Of a DNA stretch of 40,915 bases, positions 24,574-33,020 are shown piece by piece (position 1 is the first letter of the stretch; every line of letters begins with the position of its first letter). Source of the DNA: an uncultured cyanobacterium (GTDB lineage Bacteria; Cyanobacteriota; Cyanobacteriia; Cyanobacteriales; FACHB-T130); the NCBI GenBank assembly GCA_936920195.1, contig CAKZHE010000259.1:1-40915 (forward strand), in the 5' to 3' direction. The translations under genes and the position numbers were made by a program. Below the pieces are notes generated by a model. The model was not told the DNA's origin, searched no databases, and saw nothing but the letters and a program-made list of their open reading frames with translations.

Positions 24574-25710
24574 ATGAGCCATCAACCCGTAGGCATTCGT
24601 TCCCTTGCCGTCAGCTTTCCCCGCACCGTTAGAACTAACGATTATTGGCGGCAAAATCATCCAGAATTAATTGCTCAGGCAGAACAAAAAAGTTTATCAA
24701 AAGCTTTTTCGATTGTCGAATCAAACTCAAATATTCCATCTGATGACCTTTGGTCGCAGGAAATGATCCCTTACCTGTCTGACCCCTTTCGCGGCACGGT
24801 TGAAAGACGGGTATTAGCTCCAGGTGAGTCCTCCCTAGACATAGAATATCAAGCAGCCAAAGAAGCTCTAGATGCCATCAAACTCGATCCTGAAGAGATA
24901 GATTTGATGCTGGTTGCCTCTATGTTTCCTGAAGAAATAGCCCCTGGCAATGCTTCCTTCCTTTCCGGTCGATTAGGTCTTCGAGGAGCGGCATGGAATA
25001 TAGAGTCAACCTGTACCAGTGCTATAGTTGCCTTCCAAACTGCTTGTGCTTTAATTCGGGCAGGAGAATATCGCCATGTACTTGTGGTAACATCAACTAC
25101 ATTTTCTCGCTTTGTAGATGAAAGTGATACGTTGTCATTTTTAACTGGTGATGGAGCAGGGGCATTTGTAGTTAGTTCCCTGGAAACAAACCAAGGAATC
25201 CTAGGGACAAAGATTATTCATACTGCCGAAACCTGTGGGGCTTTTTTCAATGAACTCACGACCGATACTAAAGGCAATCCCCGGATGGTAATTCGAGCAG
25301 GTGAAAGTGCTAACAAAATGTTCCGCAATACATTTGTTGAATCCTGCCGTATCTGCTGCGATGCCGCACTTAAAGCCGCTGGAATCACCATTAAGCAGAT
25401 TGACTTTTTGATCTCGAATACGAATACCGCTTGGTATTCAGATGTTTACAGACAAGCTTTGGGGATTGAGAAAGAACGCACAATTAACCTTAATTCTCAA
25501 TACGCCAATATTGGCTCAACATCTCCAATTGCCAATCTTTATCATGCTGCCCAAAAGGGGAAAATTCGCGAGAACGATCTGGTCTTGATCTACACCTTTG
25601 GGGCAACAGGTACTGCTGGAGCAACTGTTATGCGTTGGGGCGATGTGGCTTTAGGTTCCACTCCTGCCACCGCAGAAAATCCCACAAAAGCGATGGCAGG
25701 AGCGCTATGA
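24574..25710 (+). CDS. KASIII (FabH-like) thiolase-fold enzyme with altered active site
   Basis: The 378 residues fit the FabH/KASIII branch of the thiolase superfamily, with ESTCTSA carrying the nucleophile Cys147 and YANIGSTSP supplying Asn312. The position of the catalytic histidine, normally in PHQANxR, reads SNTNTAW, so Asn282 replaces His. Loss of the histidine argues against ordinary decarboxylative condensation and favours acyl transfer or a different condensation, as in some FabH-like acyltransferases. The end TFGATGTAGATVMRWGD is family-typical. A strong Shine-Dalgarno AAGGAG at 24561-24566 overlaps the previous gene's end. It is the last gene of the operon, with a terminator at 25758-25791. 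Confidence 0.9.
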   Translation: MSHQPVGIRSLAVSFPRTVRTNDYWRQNHPELIAQAEQKSLSKAFSIVESNSNIPSDDLWSQEMIPYLSDPFRGTVERRVLAPGESSLDIEYQAAKEALDAIKLDPEEIDLMLVASMFPEEIAPGNASFLSGRLGLRGAAWNIESTCTSAIVAFQTACALIRAGEYRHVLVVTSTTFSRFVDESDTLSFLTGDGAGAFVVSSLETNQGILGTKIIHTAETCGAFFNELTTDTKGNPRMVIRAGESANKMFRNTFVESCRICCDAALKAAGITIKQIDFLISNTNTAWYSDVYRQALGIEKERTINLNSQYANIGSTSPIANLYHAAQKGKIRENDLVLIYTFGATGTAGATVMRWGDVALGSTPATAENPTKAMAGAL

Positions 25711-25757
25711 TAGCGGTAAAATTTTAAATATAGCGATCGCTAAAAATAGATCTTTTT

Positions 25758-25792
25758 ACTGTCCTAATTTACATATTAGGACAGTAATTTTT
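25758..25792 (+). terminator. Rho-independent terminator of the ammonia-lyase operon
   Basis: ACTGTCCTAAT (25758-25768) and ATTAGGACAGT (25775-25785) are perfect 11-bp arms with a 6-base loop TTACAT. AATTTTTTA follows immediately. It is 48 bases after the KASIII-like stop. Confidence 0.9.
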
Positions 25793-25914
25793 TATATAAA
25801 TTAATTTCAATTAAACATTTTTTTATATTTTATGTATCTATTAATACAGCAATAAAATCGTAAATCTTTATAATTTGTAGAAATCCTTCATCAGTAAATG
25901 CAATTGTGAATGGA

Positions 25915-25968
25915 GAATTTCATAACCTCAGCTTATGAAATTCTTATAAAAAAATGCTATACTATAAT
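25915..25968 (+). promoter_or_regulatory. Promoter region with a perfect palindrome upstream of the HstK-type kinase
   Basis: GAATTTCATAA at 25915-25925 and TTATGAAATTC at 25933-25943 are perfect 11-bp arms around a 7-base loop. Downstream, TGCTATACT at 25955-25963 is an extended -10 element and TATAAT begins at 25963. The palindrome covers the -35 region, so a dimeric regulator there would control transcription of the kinase whose ATG is at 26029. No terminator T-run follows the stem. Confidence 0.55.
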
Positions 25969-26028
25969 TATTCAGGGTTGCTCTAACTCAAAAAATTGTC
26001 GCCGCATAAAGTATACAAAGGATATGCA

Positions 26029-29000
26029 ATGAATACTGAGTTTTCTGGATGCCAAATTATTAAACTGCTTCATGAAGGTCGCAAAACTGTCATTTATCGC
26101 GGTTTAAGAGAAGCAGAGCCAACTTCGGTAATTATTAAAACTCTCAAGGCCGAATATCCTACTATCGAAGAAATTACTCGCTTAAAACATGAATATCAAA
26201 TCCTGCAAACCTTAGATATACCAGGAATTGTTAAGCCTTATGAACTAACAGACTATCAGCATGGTTTAGCACTAATATTAGAAGATTTTGCCGGAGAATC
26301 TCTCAAGCAATTTATTGACGCTCAAAAAATCTCATTAATTAATTTCCTAGAAATTGGCATTTTTTTAGCCCAAACGTTAGGAGAACTCCATCGCACTCAA
26401 ATTATTCATAAAGATATTAAGCCTCAGAATATTCTCATTAACTCAGAAACAGGGGAAGTTAAACTGATTGATTTTAGTATTGCTACCCGCCTAGAAAAAG
26501 AAAGTCCAGGGATTAGCAGCCCTAATTTGCTAGAAGGTACTTTAGCCTATATGTCTCCAGAACAAACTGGACGGATGAATCGTTTTATCGACTATCGCAC
26601 TGATTTTTACTCTTTGGGAGTCACTTTTTATGAAATCCTGGCAGGTCAGTTACCATTTCAGAATTTTACAGATCCGATGGAGCTAGTCCACTGCCACATT
26701 GCCAAAAGTCCAGTTCCATTAAGTAAAATAAATTCAGAAATACCTGATTCTATCTCATCAATTGTGATGAAGTTGTTGGCAAAGAATGCTGAAGAGAGAT
26801 ACCAAAGTGCATTAGGAATCAAAGCTGATTTAGAGGAATGCTTAAGGCAATTACAATCATCCCATCAAATAGGTAAATTTGTTTTAGGGAAACTTGATAA
26901 ATCTGGTCAATTTGTCATTCCCCAAAAACTTTATGGCAGAGAAGCAGAAGTGGCTGAATTAATGGCAGCCTTTGAACGCATCAGCTTGGGAACAAGTGAA
27001 ATCATGCTGGTTAGCGGCTATTCAGGCATTGGCAAAACTTGTTTAATCAATGAAATTCATAAACCGATAGTCCGTCAACGGGGACATTTTATTGCGGGTA
27101 AGTTCGATCAATTTAAGCGCAATATTCCTTATGCCGCATTAATTCAAGCTTTTTCGGAATTAATCCGGCAGCTTTTAACTGAAAATTCTGAAAAAATAGA
27201 ATTTTGGAAACAGGAAATTGAAACTGCCTTAGAGCAAAATGGTAAAGTAATTACTGATGTTATTTCCGAAGTGGAGTTGATCGTGGGTTCTCAACCAGAA
27301 GTGCCACAGTTAGGATCAACAGAAGCCCAAAATCGCTTTAACCGAGTCTTTAAACAGTTTATTCATATATTTGCCAAGCCAGAACACCCATTAGTGATTT
27401 TTTTGGATGACTTGCAGTGGGCTGATTCTGCTTCTCTGAAATTAATTCAATTGCTGACCACCGATCCCGACAGCAAATATTTACTCTTGATAGGGGCATA
27501 TCGGGATAATGAAGTTAGTCCAACTCATCCTACCATTTTGGTTTTAGAAGAAATTAAAAAGGCTGGAGCAGTTATTAAGAATATTGTGCTTCGTCCTTTA
27601 GATATTAGCAATGTTAGTCAATTAGTGGCAGATACTCTGAATGAAACCGAAAGATCTAAGCTGTTATCGGAATTGCTTTTTAATAAAACCCAAGGCAATC
27701 CATTTTTCTTGACTCAATTATTTAAGACACTTAACTTTGAAAATTTATTGAATTTTGACTTTTTTGAGGGGCGGTGGCTGTGGGACATAGAACAAATTCA
27801 AGCTTTAGGCATTATTGATTACAATGTTGTCGATCTGGTAGCCAGAAATATTCTAAAATTGCCAGAAAAAACCCAACAAGTATTAAAATTAGCTGCTTGT
27901 ATTGGCGATCGCTTTAATTTGGAAGTCATAGCTATTGTTAACGAAAAATCATTATTAGCCTCAGCTGATGATTTGTGGCCTGCTTTGCAGGCAGGGTTAA
28001 TTCTTCCCTTAAATAATAACTACAAAATACCTTTAGTTTTTGATTCGGAAAAGCAAGATAGTTTTAATTTTGATAATTCCACAATTACTTACAAATTTCT
28101 CCACGACCGCGTTCAACAAGCGGCCTATTCTTTAATTCCGCAAGAAGACAAAAAAATCACCCATTTAAAAATAGGTCAGTTATTGCTGAAAAAAACATCG
28201 CAATATGCTCTCGAAGAAAACATTTTTGACATTGTTAATCAACTAAATATCGGGGTCGAATTAATTACGGAACAAGCAGAAAGAGAAAAGCTAGCTAATT
28301 TAAATTTGCAAGCAGGAAAAAAAGCCAAATCTGCTACAGCCTATGAAGCTGCATCAAAGTATTTAACTATAGGAATAGAACTTCTGCCGCAACAAAGCTG
28401 GCATAATTACTATCAATTAACCTGGAATCTTTATGTGGAAGCACTGGAAACAGCATACCTAAATATTGATTTTGAAAAAGGAAAATATCTATCTGAAATT
28501 ATCCTGCAAGAATCTAGAACTTTACTGGAAAAGATCAAAGTATATGAGTTAAAAATTCCTTTTTATTGTTCGCAAGATCAAATGCAGCAAGCTTTAAGCA
28601 CTGGTATAGAAGTATTAGAGATGCTAGGAGTTTCTTTACCAAAAAAACCAAATAAACTCCTCGTTGTCAGGGAGCTAATTCGTAAAAACTGGATGATGAG
28701 AAATAAACGCATTGAAGACTTAGCTAATCTTCCAGCAATGACTGACCCCTATAAACTGGCATCAATGAGAATTTTGATGAATATAATTCCTGCTACTTTC
28801 AATGCAAATCCTATTATGTTTCCACTATGTATATTTAAAATGATGAAGCTTTGTCTTAAATATGGAAATTCACCTTTGGCTCCCTATGCTTATGTATCAT
28901 ATAGTATGATTGCCTGTGGAGTGCTAGGTGAAATTAATTCTGGATACAAATTTGGAAATCTAGCATTAGAACTATTGGGTAGATCTAATTCTAAAGAACT

Positions 29001-31575
29001 AAACTCCAAAGTCCATCTTTGTTTTTATAATTTTGTAAAACACTGGAAAGATCCTTTAAAGGAAGCAAGGAGTTCTTTTATTGAAGCTTACCAAATTGGG
29101 GTAGAAAATGGAGATATAGAATATGCTTGCTATAATATTTTTGCATTGGCACTAAATTTATTTTGGAGCGGTGAATCATTAGAATATATTAACAAAGCCC
29201 AGAATCAATATTGGAATGCAGCGCAAAAATACAAACAAGAACTTACCGCCAGTTTGATCAATACATGGGAGCAAATAACACATAATATTTTAAATTACTC
29301 TGAAAATAAATGTGATTTGAAATATAATGGCTTTGATGAAGAAAAAGTATTGCTAGTATTGAAAAAAAAGAATAATCAGGTAGGAATTGCTTCTATTTAC
29401 TTAATCAAGCTGATCTTGAACTATTTGTTTAAAAATCACCAATATGCTGTTGAAAATGCCAAATTAGTAGAAGAATATCAAGCTGGACTGAGTGGAACTA
29501 TATTAAGTGCGGGATATATTTTCTACTATTCTTTAGCTCTTTTAGCTCACTATTCTAGTGTGGAAAAGAAGCAACAAAAAAAATACTTAAACCAAGTTGT
29601 ATCCCATCAAAAACAAATGCAGAAGTGGGCTACCCATGCCGCCTGTAACTTTCAACACAAATACGATCTAGTTGAAGCTGAAAAGGGGCGCGTTTTAAAA
29701 CAAGATGCCAAAGCCATCGATTTTTACGATCGCGCCATTCAAGGAGCTAAAATCAACGGGTATATTCAAGAAGAAGCACTAGCCAATGAACTAGCAGCAG
29801 AATTCTATTTGTCTCGCGGCAGAGACAAAATTGCTAAAACCTATATGACAGAAGCTTATTATTGCTATATTCGCTGGGGTGCTAAAGCTAAAGTTAGAGA
29901 TCTAGATGAAAGATATCCCAACTTGATTTCTCGAACTATCATCCAAGAATCTGAAAATATTAACATTACTCGCACAACATCAACTTCAACTTCAACTTCA
30001 AGTAAAGAATCGCAAATTTTAGATCTCACTACAGTTATTAAAGCCTCCCTAGCTTTATCGGGAGAGATTTTGATTGGCAATCTTCTTGATAAACTATTAA
30101 AAATATCGATTGAAAATGCTGGCGCTCAAAAAGGCTTATTCATTTCTAAATCTGATAATAAATGGATTGTTGAAGCTGAGGCAACTGTTGAAGAAAATGA
30201 AGTTAAAGTGTCTCATACCGCAACTTCCGCTGGCAGTGTCAATTTGCCAATATCCTTGTTAAATTATGTGGAAAGAACTAGAAAAAGTTCGGTTTTAGAC
30301 AATGCGAAGGAAGTAGAAATTTTTGCAAACGATCCCTACATTTTAGCTAATCAAACAAAATCTGTTTTGTGTTCGCCAATTATTCACCAAGGTAAATTAA
30401 CTGGAATTCTTTATTTGGAAAACAATTTAATTATCGGTGCATTTACCTCCGATAGATTGAATATTTTAAATCTCTTAACGTCTCAAATCTCAATTTCCAT
30501 TGAAAACGCTCGTCTCTATACCAATTTACAAAGCTATTCTCAAAGACTAGAAAATAAGTCTCAGGAATTGGAAGCCAAATCTCAGGAGTTGGAAATTAAA
30601 AATGCTGCTTTGCAAGCATCAGAATTGCGAGAGCGAGAAAAGGCAGAAGCTTTAGAACGATCTTTACATGAGTTACAACAAACTCAAGCTCAATTGGTAC
30701 AAACCGAAAAAATTTCTTCTTTGGGGCAGTTGGTGGCTGGGGTAGCCCATGAAGTGAATAACCCGGTGAGTTTCATTTCTGGGAATTTACATTATGCGAC
30801 GCAGTATGTCGAGGATTTACTGGGGTTGGTGCAACTTTATCAGCAACACTATCCCGAACCAAATCCAGAAATTGCCGAGGAAATTGAGGCGATTGAGTTG
30901 GATTATCTGGTAGAAGATTTGCCAAAAATGCTTTCTTCTATGAATTTGGGAACAGAACGGATTCGGGAAATTATGCAGTCGTTGCGGAATTTTTCGCGGG
31001 TTGATGACGCGCAGGCTAAACCTGCGGATATCCATGCGGGTTTGGATAGTACGCTGATGATTTTGCACCATCGCTTAAAGGCGAATGCGGTACGCCCAGC
31101 CGTGGAATTGATCAAGGAATATGGTCAATTGCCGCTGGTGGAATGCTATCCTGGTCAGCTAAATCAGGTATTTATGAATTTAATTGCTAATGCGATTGAT
31201 GCGTTTGATGAGTTTAATCGCGGTAAGACTTTTGCTGAAATTGAACGCCAGCCAAATATGATTCGGATTCGGACGGAAGTTAGTCAAGGTGCTAGTAACG
31301 ATCATTCTACAGGTAGCAGGGCGATTATCCGCATTGCTGATAATGGTCACGGAATGTCAGCGGATACGCTGTCTAAGTTATTTCAACCTTTCTTTACAAC
31401 TAAACCTGTCGGCAAGGGTACGGGTTTAGGGCTGTCAATTAGTTACAAAATTGTAGTGGAAAAACACCACGGCAGTTTGCGCTGTACTTCTACCCCCGGA
31501 GAAGGAACGGAGTTTATAATTGAAATTCCGATTCTGCAATCCCAGGAAGTTAGCGAAGTAGCAGTAGAAAATTAA
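26029..31575 (+). CDS. HstK-type Ser/Thr kinase, AAA ATPase, GAF and histidine kinase sensor
   Basis: This giant multidomain sensor (about 1848 residues from ATG 26029, with GGAT upstream) follows the HstK plan known in cyanobacteria. Residues 1-280 are a Ser/Thr kinase: Lys37, catalytic loop HKDIKPQN (127-134) and LIDFS (148-150), where DFS replaces DFG. An AAA ATPase domain follows, with Walker A SGYSGIGKT (329-337) and Walker B IFLDDLQWAD. A long helical repeat region comes next, then a GAF domain near residues 1340-1480. A coiled-coil linker (LENKSQELEAKSQELE) leads to a histidine kinase with H-box GVAHEVNNP (about 1570), N-box NAIDAF and G-boxes DNGHGM and GKGTGLGLS. It is probably cytosolic, as no membrane segment is apparent. 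It may sense nutrient or stress signals; the ligand is unknown. Confidence 0.9.
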   Translation: MNTEFSGCQIIKLLHEGRKTVIYRGLREAEPTSVIIKTLKAEYPTIEEITRLKHEYQILQTLDIPGIVKPYELTDYQHGLALILEDFAGESLKQFIDAQKISLINFLEIGIFLAQTLGELHRTQIIHKDIKPQNILINSETGEVKLIDFSIATRLEKESPGISSPNLLEGTLAYMSPEQTGRMNRFIDYRTDFYSLGVTFYEILAGQLPFQNFTDPMELVHCHIAKSPVPLSKINSEIPDSISSIVMKLLAKNAEERYQSALGIKADLEECLRQLQSSHQIGKFVLGKLDKSGQFVIPQKLYGREAEVAELMAAFERISLGTSEIMLVSGYSGIGKTCLINEIHKPIVRQRGHFIAGKFDQFKRNIPYAALIQAFSELIRQLLTENSEKIEFWKQEIETALEQNGKVITDVISEVELIVGSQPEVPQLGSTEAQNRFNRVFKQFIHIFAKPEHPLVIFLDDLQWADSASLKLIQLLTTDPDSKYLLLIGAYRDNEVSPTHPTILVLEEIKKAGAVIKNIVLRPLDISNVSQLVADTLNETERSKLLSELLFNKTQGNPFFLTQLFKTLNFENLLNFDFFEGRWLWDIEQIQALGIIDYNVVDLVARNILKLPEKTQQVLKLAACIGDRFNLEVIAIVNEKSLLASADDLWPALQAGLILPLNNNYKIPLVFDSEKQDSFNFDNSTITYKFLHDRVQQAAYSLIPQEDKKITHLKIGQLLLKKTSQYALEENIFDIVNQLNIGVELITEQAEREKLANLNLQAGKKAKSATAYEAASKYLTIGIELLPQQSWHNYYQLTWNLYVEALETAYLNIDFEKGKYLSEIILQESRTLLEKIKVYELKIPFYCSQDQMQQALSTGIEVLEMLGVSLPKKPNKLLVVRELIRKNWMMRNKRIEDLANLPAMTDPYKLASMRILMNIIPATFNANPIMFPLCIFKMMKLCLKYGNSPLAPYAYVSYSMIACGVLGEINSGYKFGNLALELLGRSNSKELNSKVHLCFYNFVKHWKDPLKEARSSFIEAYQIGVENGDIEYACYNIFALALNLFWSGESLEYINKAQNQYWNAAQKYKQELTASLINTWEQITHNILNYSENKCDLKYNGFDEEKVLLVLKKKNNQVGIASIYLIKLILNYLFKNHQYAVENAKLVEEYQAGLSGTILSAGYIFYYSLALLAHYSSVEKKQQKKYLNQVVSHQKQMQKWATHAACNFQHKYDLVEAEKGRVLKQDAKAIDFYDRAIQGAKINGYIQEEALANELAAEFYLSRGRDKIAKTYMTEAYYCYIRWGAKAKVRDLDERYPNLISRTIIQESENINITRTTSTSTSTSSKESQILDLTTVIKASLALSGEILIGNLLDKLLKISIENAGAQKGLFISKSDNKWIVEAEATVEENEVKVSHTATSAGSVNLPISLLNYVERTRKSSVLDNAKEVEIFANDPYILANQTKSVLCSPIIHQGKLTGILYLENNLIIGAFTSDRLNILNLLTSQISISIENARLYTNLQSYSQRLENKSQELEAKSQELEIKNAALQASELREREKAEALERSLHELQQTQAQLVQTEKISSLGQLVAGVAHEVNNPVSFISGNLHYATQYVEDLLGLVQLYQQHYPEPNPEIAEEIEAIELDYLVEDLPKMLSSMNLGTERIREIMQSLRNFSRVDDAQAKPADIHAGLDSTLMILHHRLKANAVRPAVELIKEYGQLPLVECYPGQLNQVFMNLIANAIDAFDEFNRGKTFAEIERQPNMIRIRTEVSQGASNDHSTGSRAIIRIADNGHGMSADTLSKLFQPFFTTKPVGKGTGLGLSISYKIVVEKHHGSLRCTSTPGEGTEFIIEIPILQSQEVSEVAVEN

Positions 31576-31592
31576 AATAAAAAATCAAAGGT

Positions 31593-31647
31593 AGTTTGTA
31601 GTTGGGCTTCAGCCCTCCGGATTAGGGCTGAAGCCCAACTACGAACT
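31593..31647. repeat. Palindromic repeat family A, copy 4
   Basis: The arms at 31593-31615 and 31625-31647 share the GTAGTTGGGCTTCAGCCC core. The loop TCCGGATTA is the reverse complement of that in copy 3. The repeat lies 18 bases after the kinase stop and 33 bases before the next gene, so it may end or attenuate kinase transcription. Confidence 0.88.
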
Positions 31648-31679
31648 TTGATGTTTCTTGGGTAGCTGGTTCACGGATA

Positions 31680-32333
31680 ATGACGATCATTGTGATGAAA
31701 CCGAAGTTAACATGGGTTTTGATGGCAATTGTGGCTGGTGCTGGGCTGGTGGTGGGTTGTGGGGGAGAAAAATTGGCAACTTTTGTCAATGCTCCGGATA
31801 ACTTGCCAGAAGTTTTGGCACGCAATTATACCAATTTTTCTTTTCAGTATCCCCGAAATTGGTCAGTCGATCCTGAAACGGGACAAGCGGATGCGAAGAA
31901 TTTTGTCAAAGTTGTGCGGATACTGGATGGGGGGGAAGCGGGAAAGTTCACTTTAGAAAACTTGGCGGTGGGTTGGTTTCCTCAGTTGAATCCGGTGGAA
32001 GATAAGGAGCCGCAGTTAAAGAGGTTTGCCCAAAGATTTAGCGAGCAGGTGAAACCGAATTTCCCAGAGTATCAGAAAATATCGGAAGGTAAAACGAAGA
32101 TTGGGGATTATGAAGGTTATGAATTTAGATTTACCAGTGTTAGCCGGAGTACGGCGAAGGGGGATATCCAGATTTGGGGGCGAGTGGTGTTTTTGCCGAG
32201 GAGCGATACCAGCGGACAAGGGGTTATCCTAATTATGCTGGCTTCGTCGCTCGCTTCGGAACTCAAAGGCGTGGAAGATGTCGGAGAAAAAGGAGAACTG
32301 CCTATTATCCTCAAGTCGTTTCGCTGGAAGTAA
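31680..32333 (+). CDS. Exported lipoprotein with PsbP/DUF1795-like domain (tandem copy 1)
   Basis: The protein has a signal peptide and a lipobox LVVGC at about residue 27, so it is predicted to be lipid-anchored outside the membrane. A second possible start at ATG 31695 (MKPKLTW) would give a cleaner signal peptide. The mature part begins with YTNFSFQYPRNWSVDPETG, the opening of PsbP- or DUF1795-like folds, and ends with ELPIILKSFRWK. A paralogue starts three bases after the stop. Role unknown; PsbP relatives associate with thylakoid lumen complexes, but membership is only suggested. Confidence 0.82.
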   Translation: MTIIVMKPKLTWVLMAIVAGAGLVVGCGGEKLATFVNAPDNLPEVLARNYTNFSFQYPRNWSVDPETGQADAKNFVKVVRILDGGEAGKFTLENLAVGWFPQLNPVEDKEPQLKRFAQRFSEQVKPNFPEYQKISEGKTKIGDYEGYEFRFTSVSRSTAKGDIQIWGRVVFLPRSDTSGQGVILIMLASSLASELKGVEDVGEKGELPIILKSFRWK

Positions 32334-32336
32334 GTT

Positions 32337-33017
32337 ATGTCAATTAATGTAGCCCGTTTGTTTATTCTGGGTACTGCTGCTTGGGGTTTGGGGGTTTTTC
32401 TCCCTCATCTGCCTGCAAGCAGTCAACCCACCAGTTGGCAAGCTGCTGCCAGTAGTAAGTCGTTTGTCAATTCTCGCGCCCAACTTACGGGGGATTTGGC
32501 AGACAACTATAGCGATTTTTCTTTTCAGTATCCGGGAAATTGGCGTTTAGATCCGGTTGCCGGAAAACCGGGGGCGAAAAACTTTGTCAAAGTTGAACGG
32601 ATAATGGAGGATGAAAGAGGGCGTTTTACCCAAGAAAACTTGGCGGTAGGGTGGTTTACTGGGGTAAATGAATCGGGAGAAGGGCGGGAAAAGAAGTTTA
32701 AGGAGTTAGTCAAGATTTTTGATGACCAACTTAAACCGAATTTTCCGGAATACCAGAAAGTGAGCGAAGGAAAAACGACAATTCGTGCCTATGAGGGGTA
32801 TGAATTAAAGTTTAGCAGTTTTGTGAAAGGGACTCGCAAAGGAGATGTTTATTTGTGGGGCAGGGTGGTATTTTTGCCGAATAATGATACTAGCGGTAAA
32901 GGGGTAATTTTGATTATGCTGACTTCTTCCCTGGCTCCGGAAATTAAAGGGGTAGCTGATATTGGCGTGAAGGGAGAATTGCCAGTAATTTTGAATTCGT
33001 TTAAATTAGGTTTGTGA
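32337..33017 (+). CDS. Exported PsbP/DUF1795-like protein (tandem copy 2)
   Basis: This paralogue of the preceding gene shares YSDFSFQYPGNWRLDP, NFVKVERI, ENLAVGWF, KPNFPEYQKVSEGKT and GRVVFLP. The N-terminus is a signal peptide (VARLFILGTAAWGLGVFLP) with no lipobox cysteine, so this copy is probably secreted to the periplasm or lumen while its partner is lipid-anchored. It is translated three bases behind copy 1, and murT begins three bases after its stop, so all lie in one transcript. Confidence 0.83.
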   Translation: MSINVARLFILGTAAWGLGVFLPHLPASSQPTSWQAAASSKSFVNSRAQLTGDLADNYSDFSFQYPGNWRLDPVAGKPGAKNFVKVERIMEDERGRFTQENLAVGWFTGVNESGEGREKKFKELVKIFDDQLKPNFPEYQKVSEGKTTIRAYEGYELKFSSFVKGTRKGDVYLWGRVVFLPNNDTSGKGVILIMLTSSLAPEIKGVADIGVKGELPVILNSFKLGL

Positions 33018-33020
33018 GCA

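Noticed and set aside
29976-30005. CTTCAA hexamer repeats coding TSTSTSTS in the kinase
   Set aside because: It is a short low-complexity linker, not a separate element.
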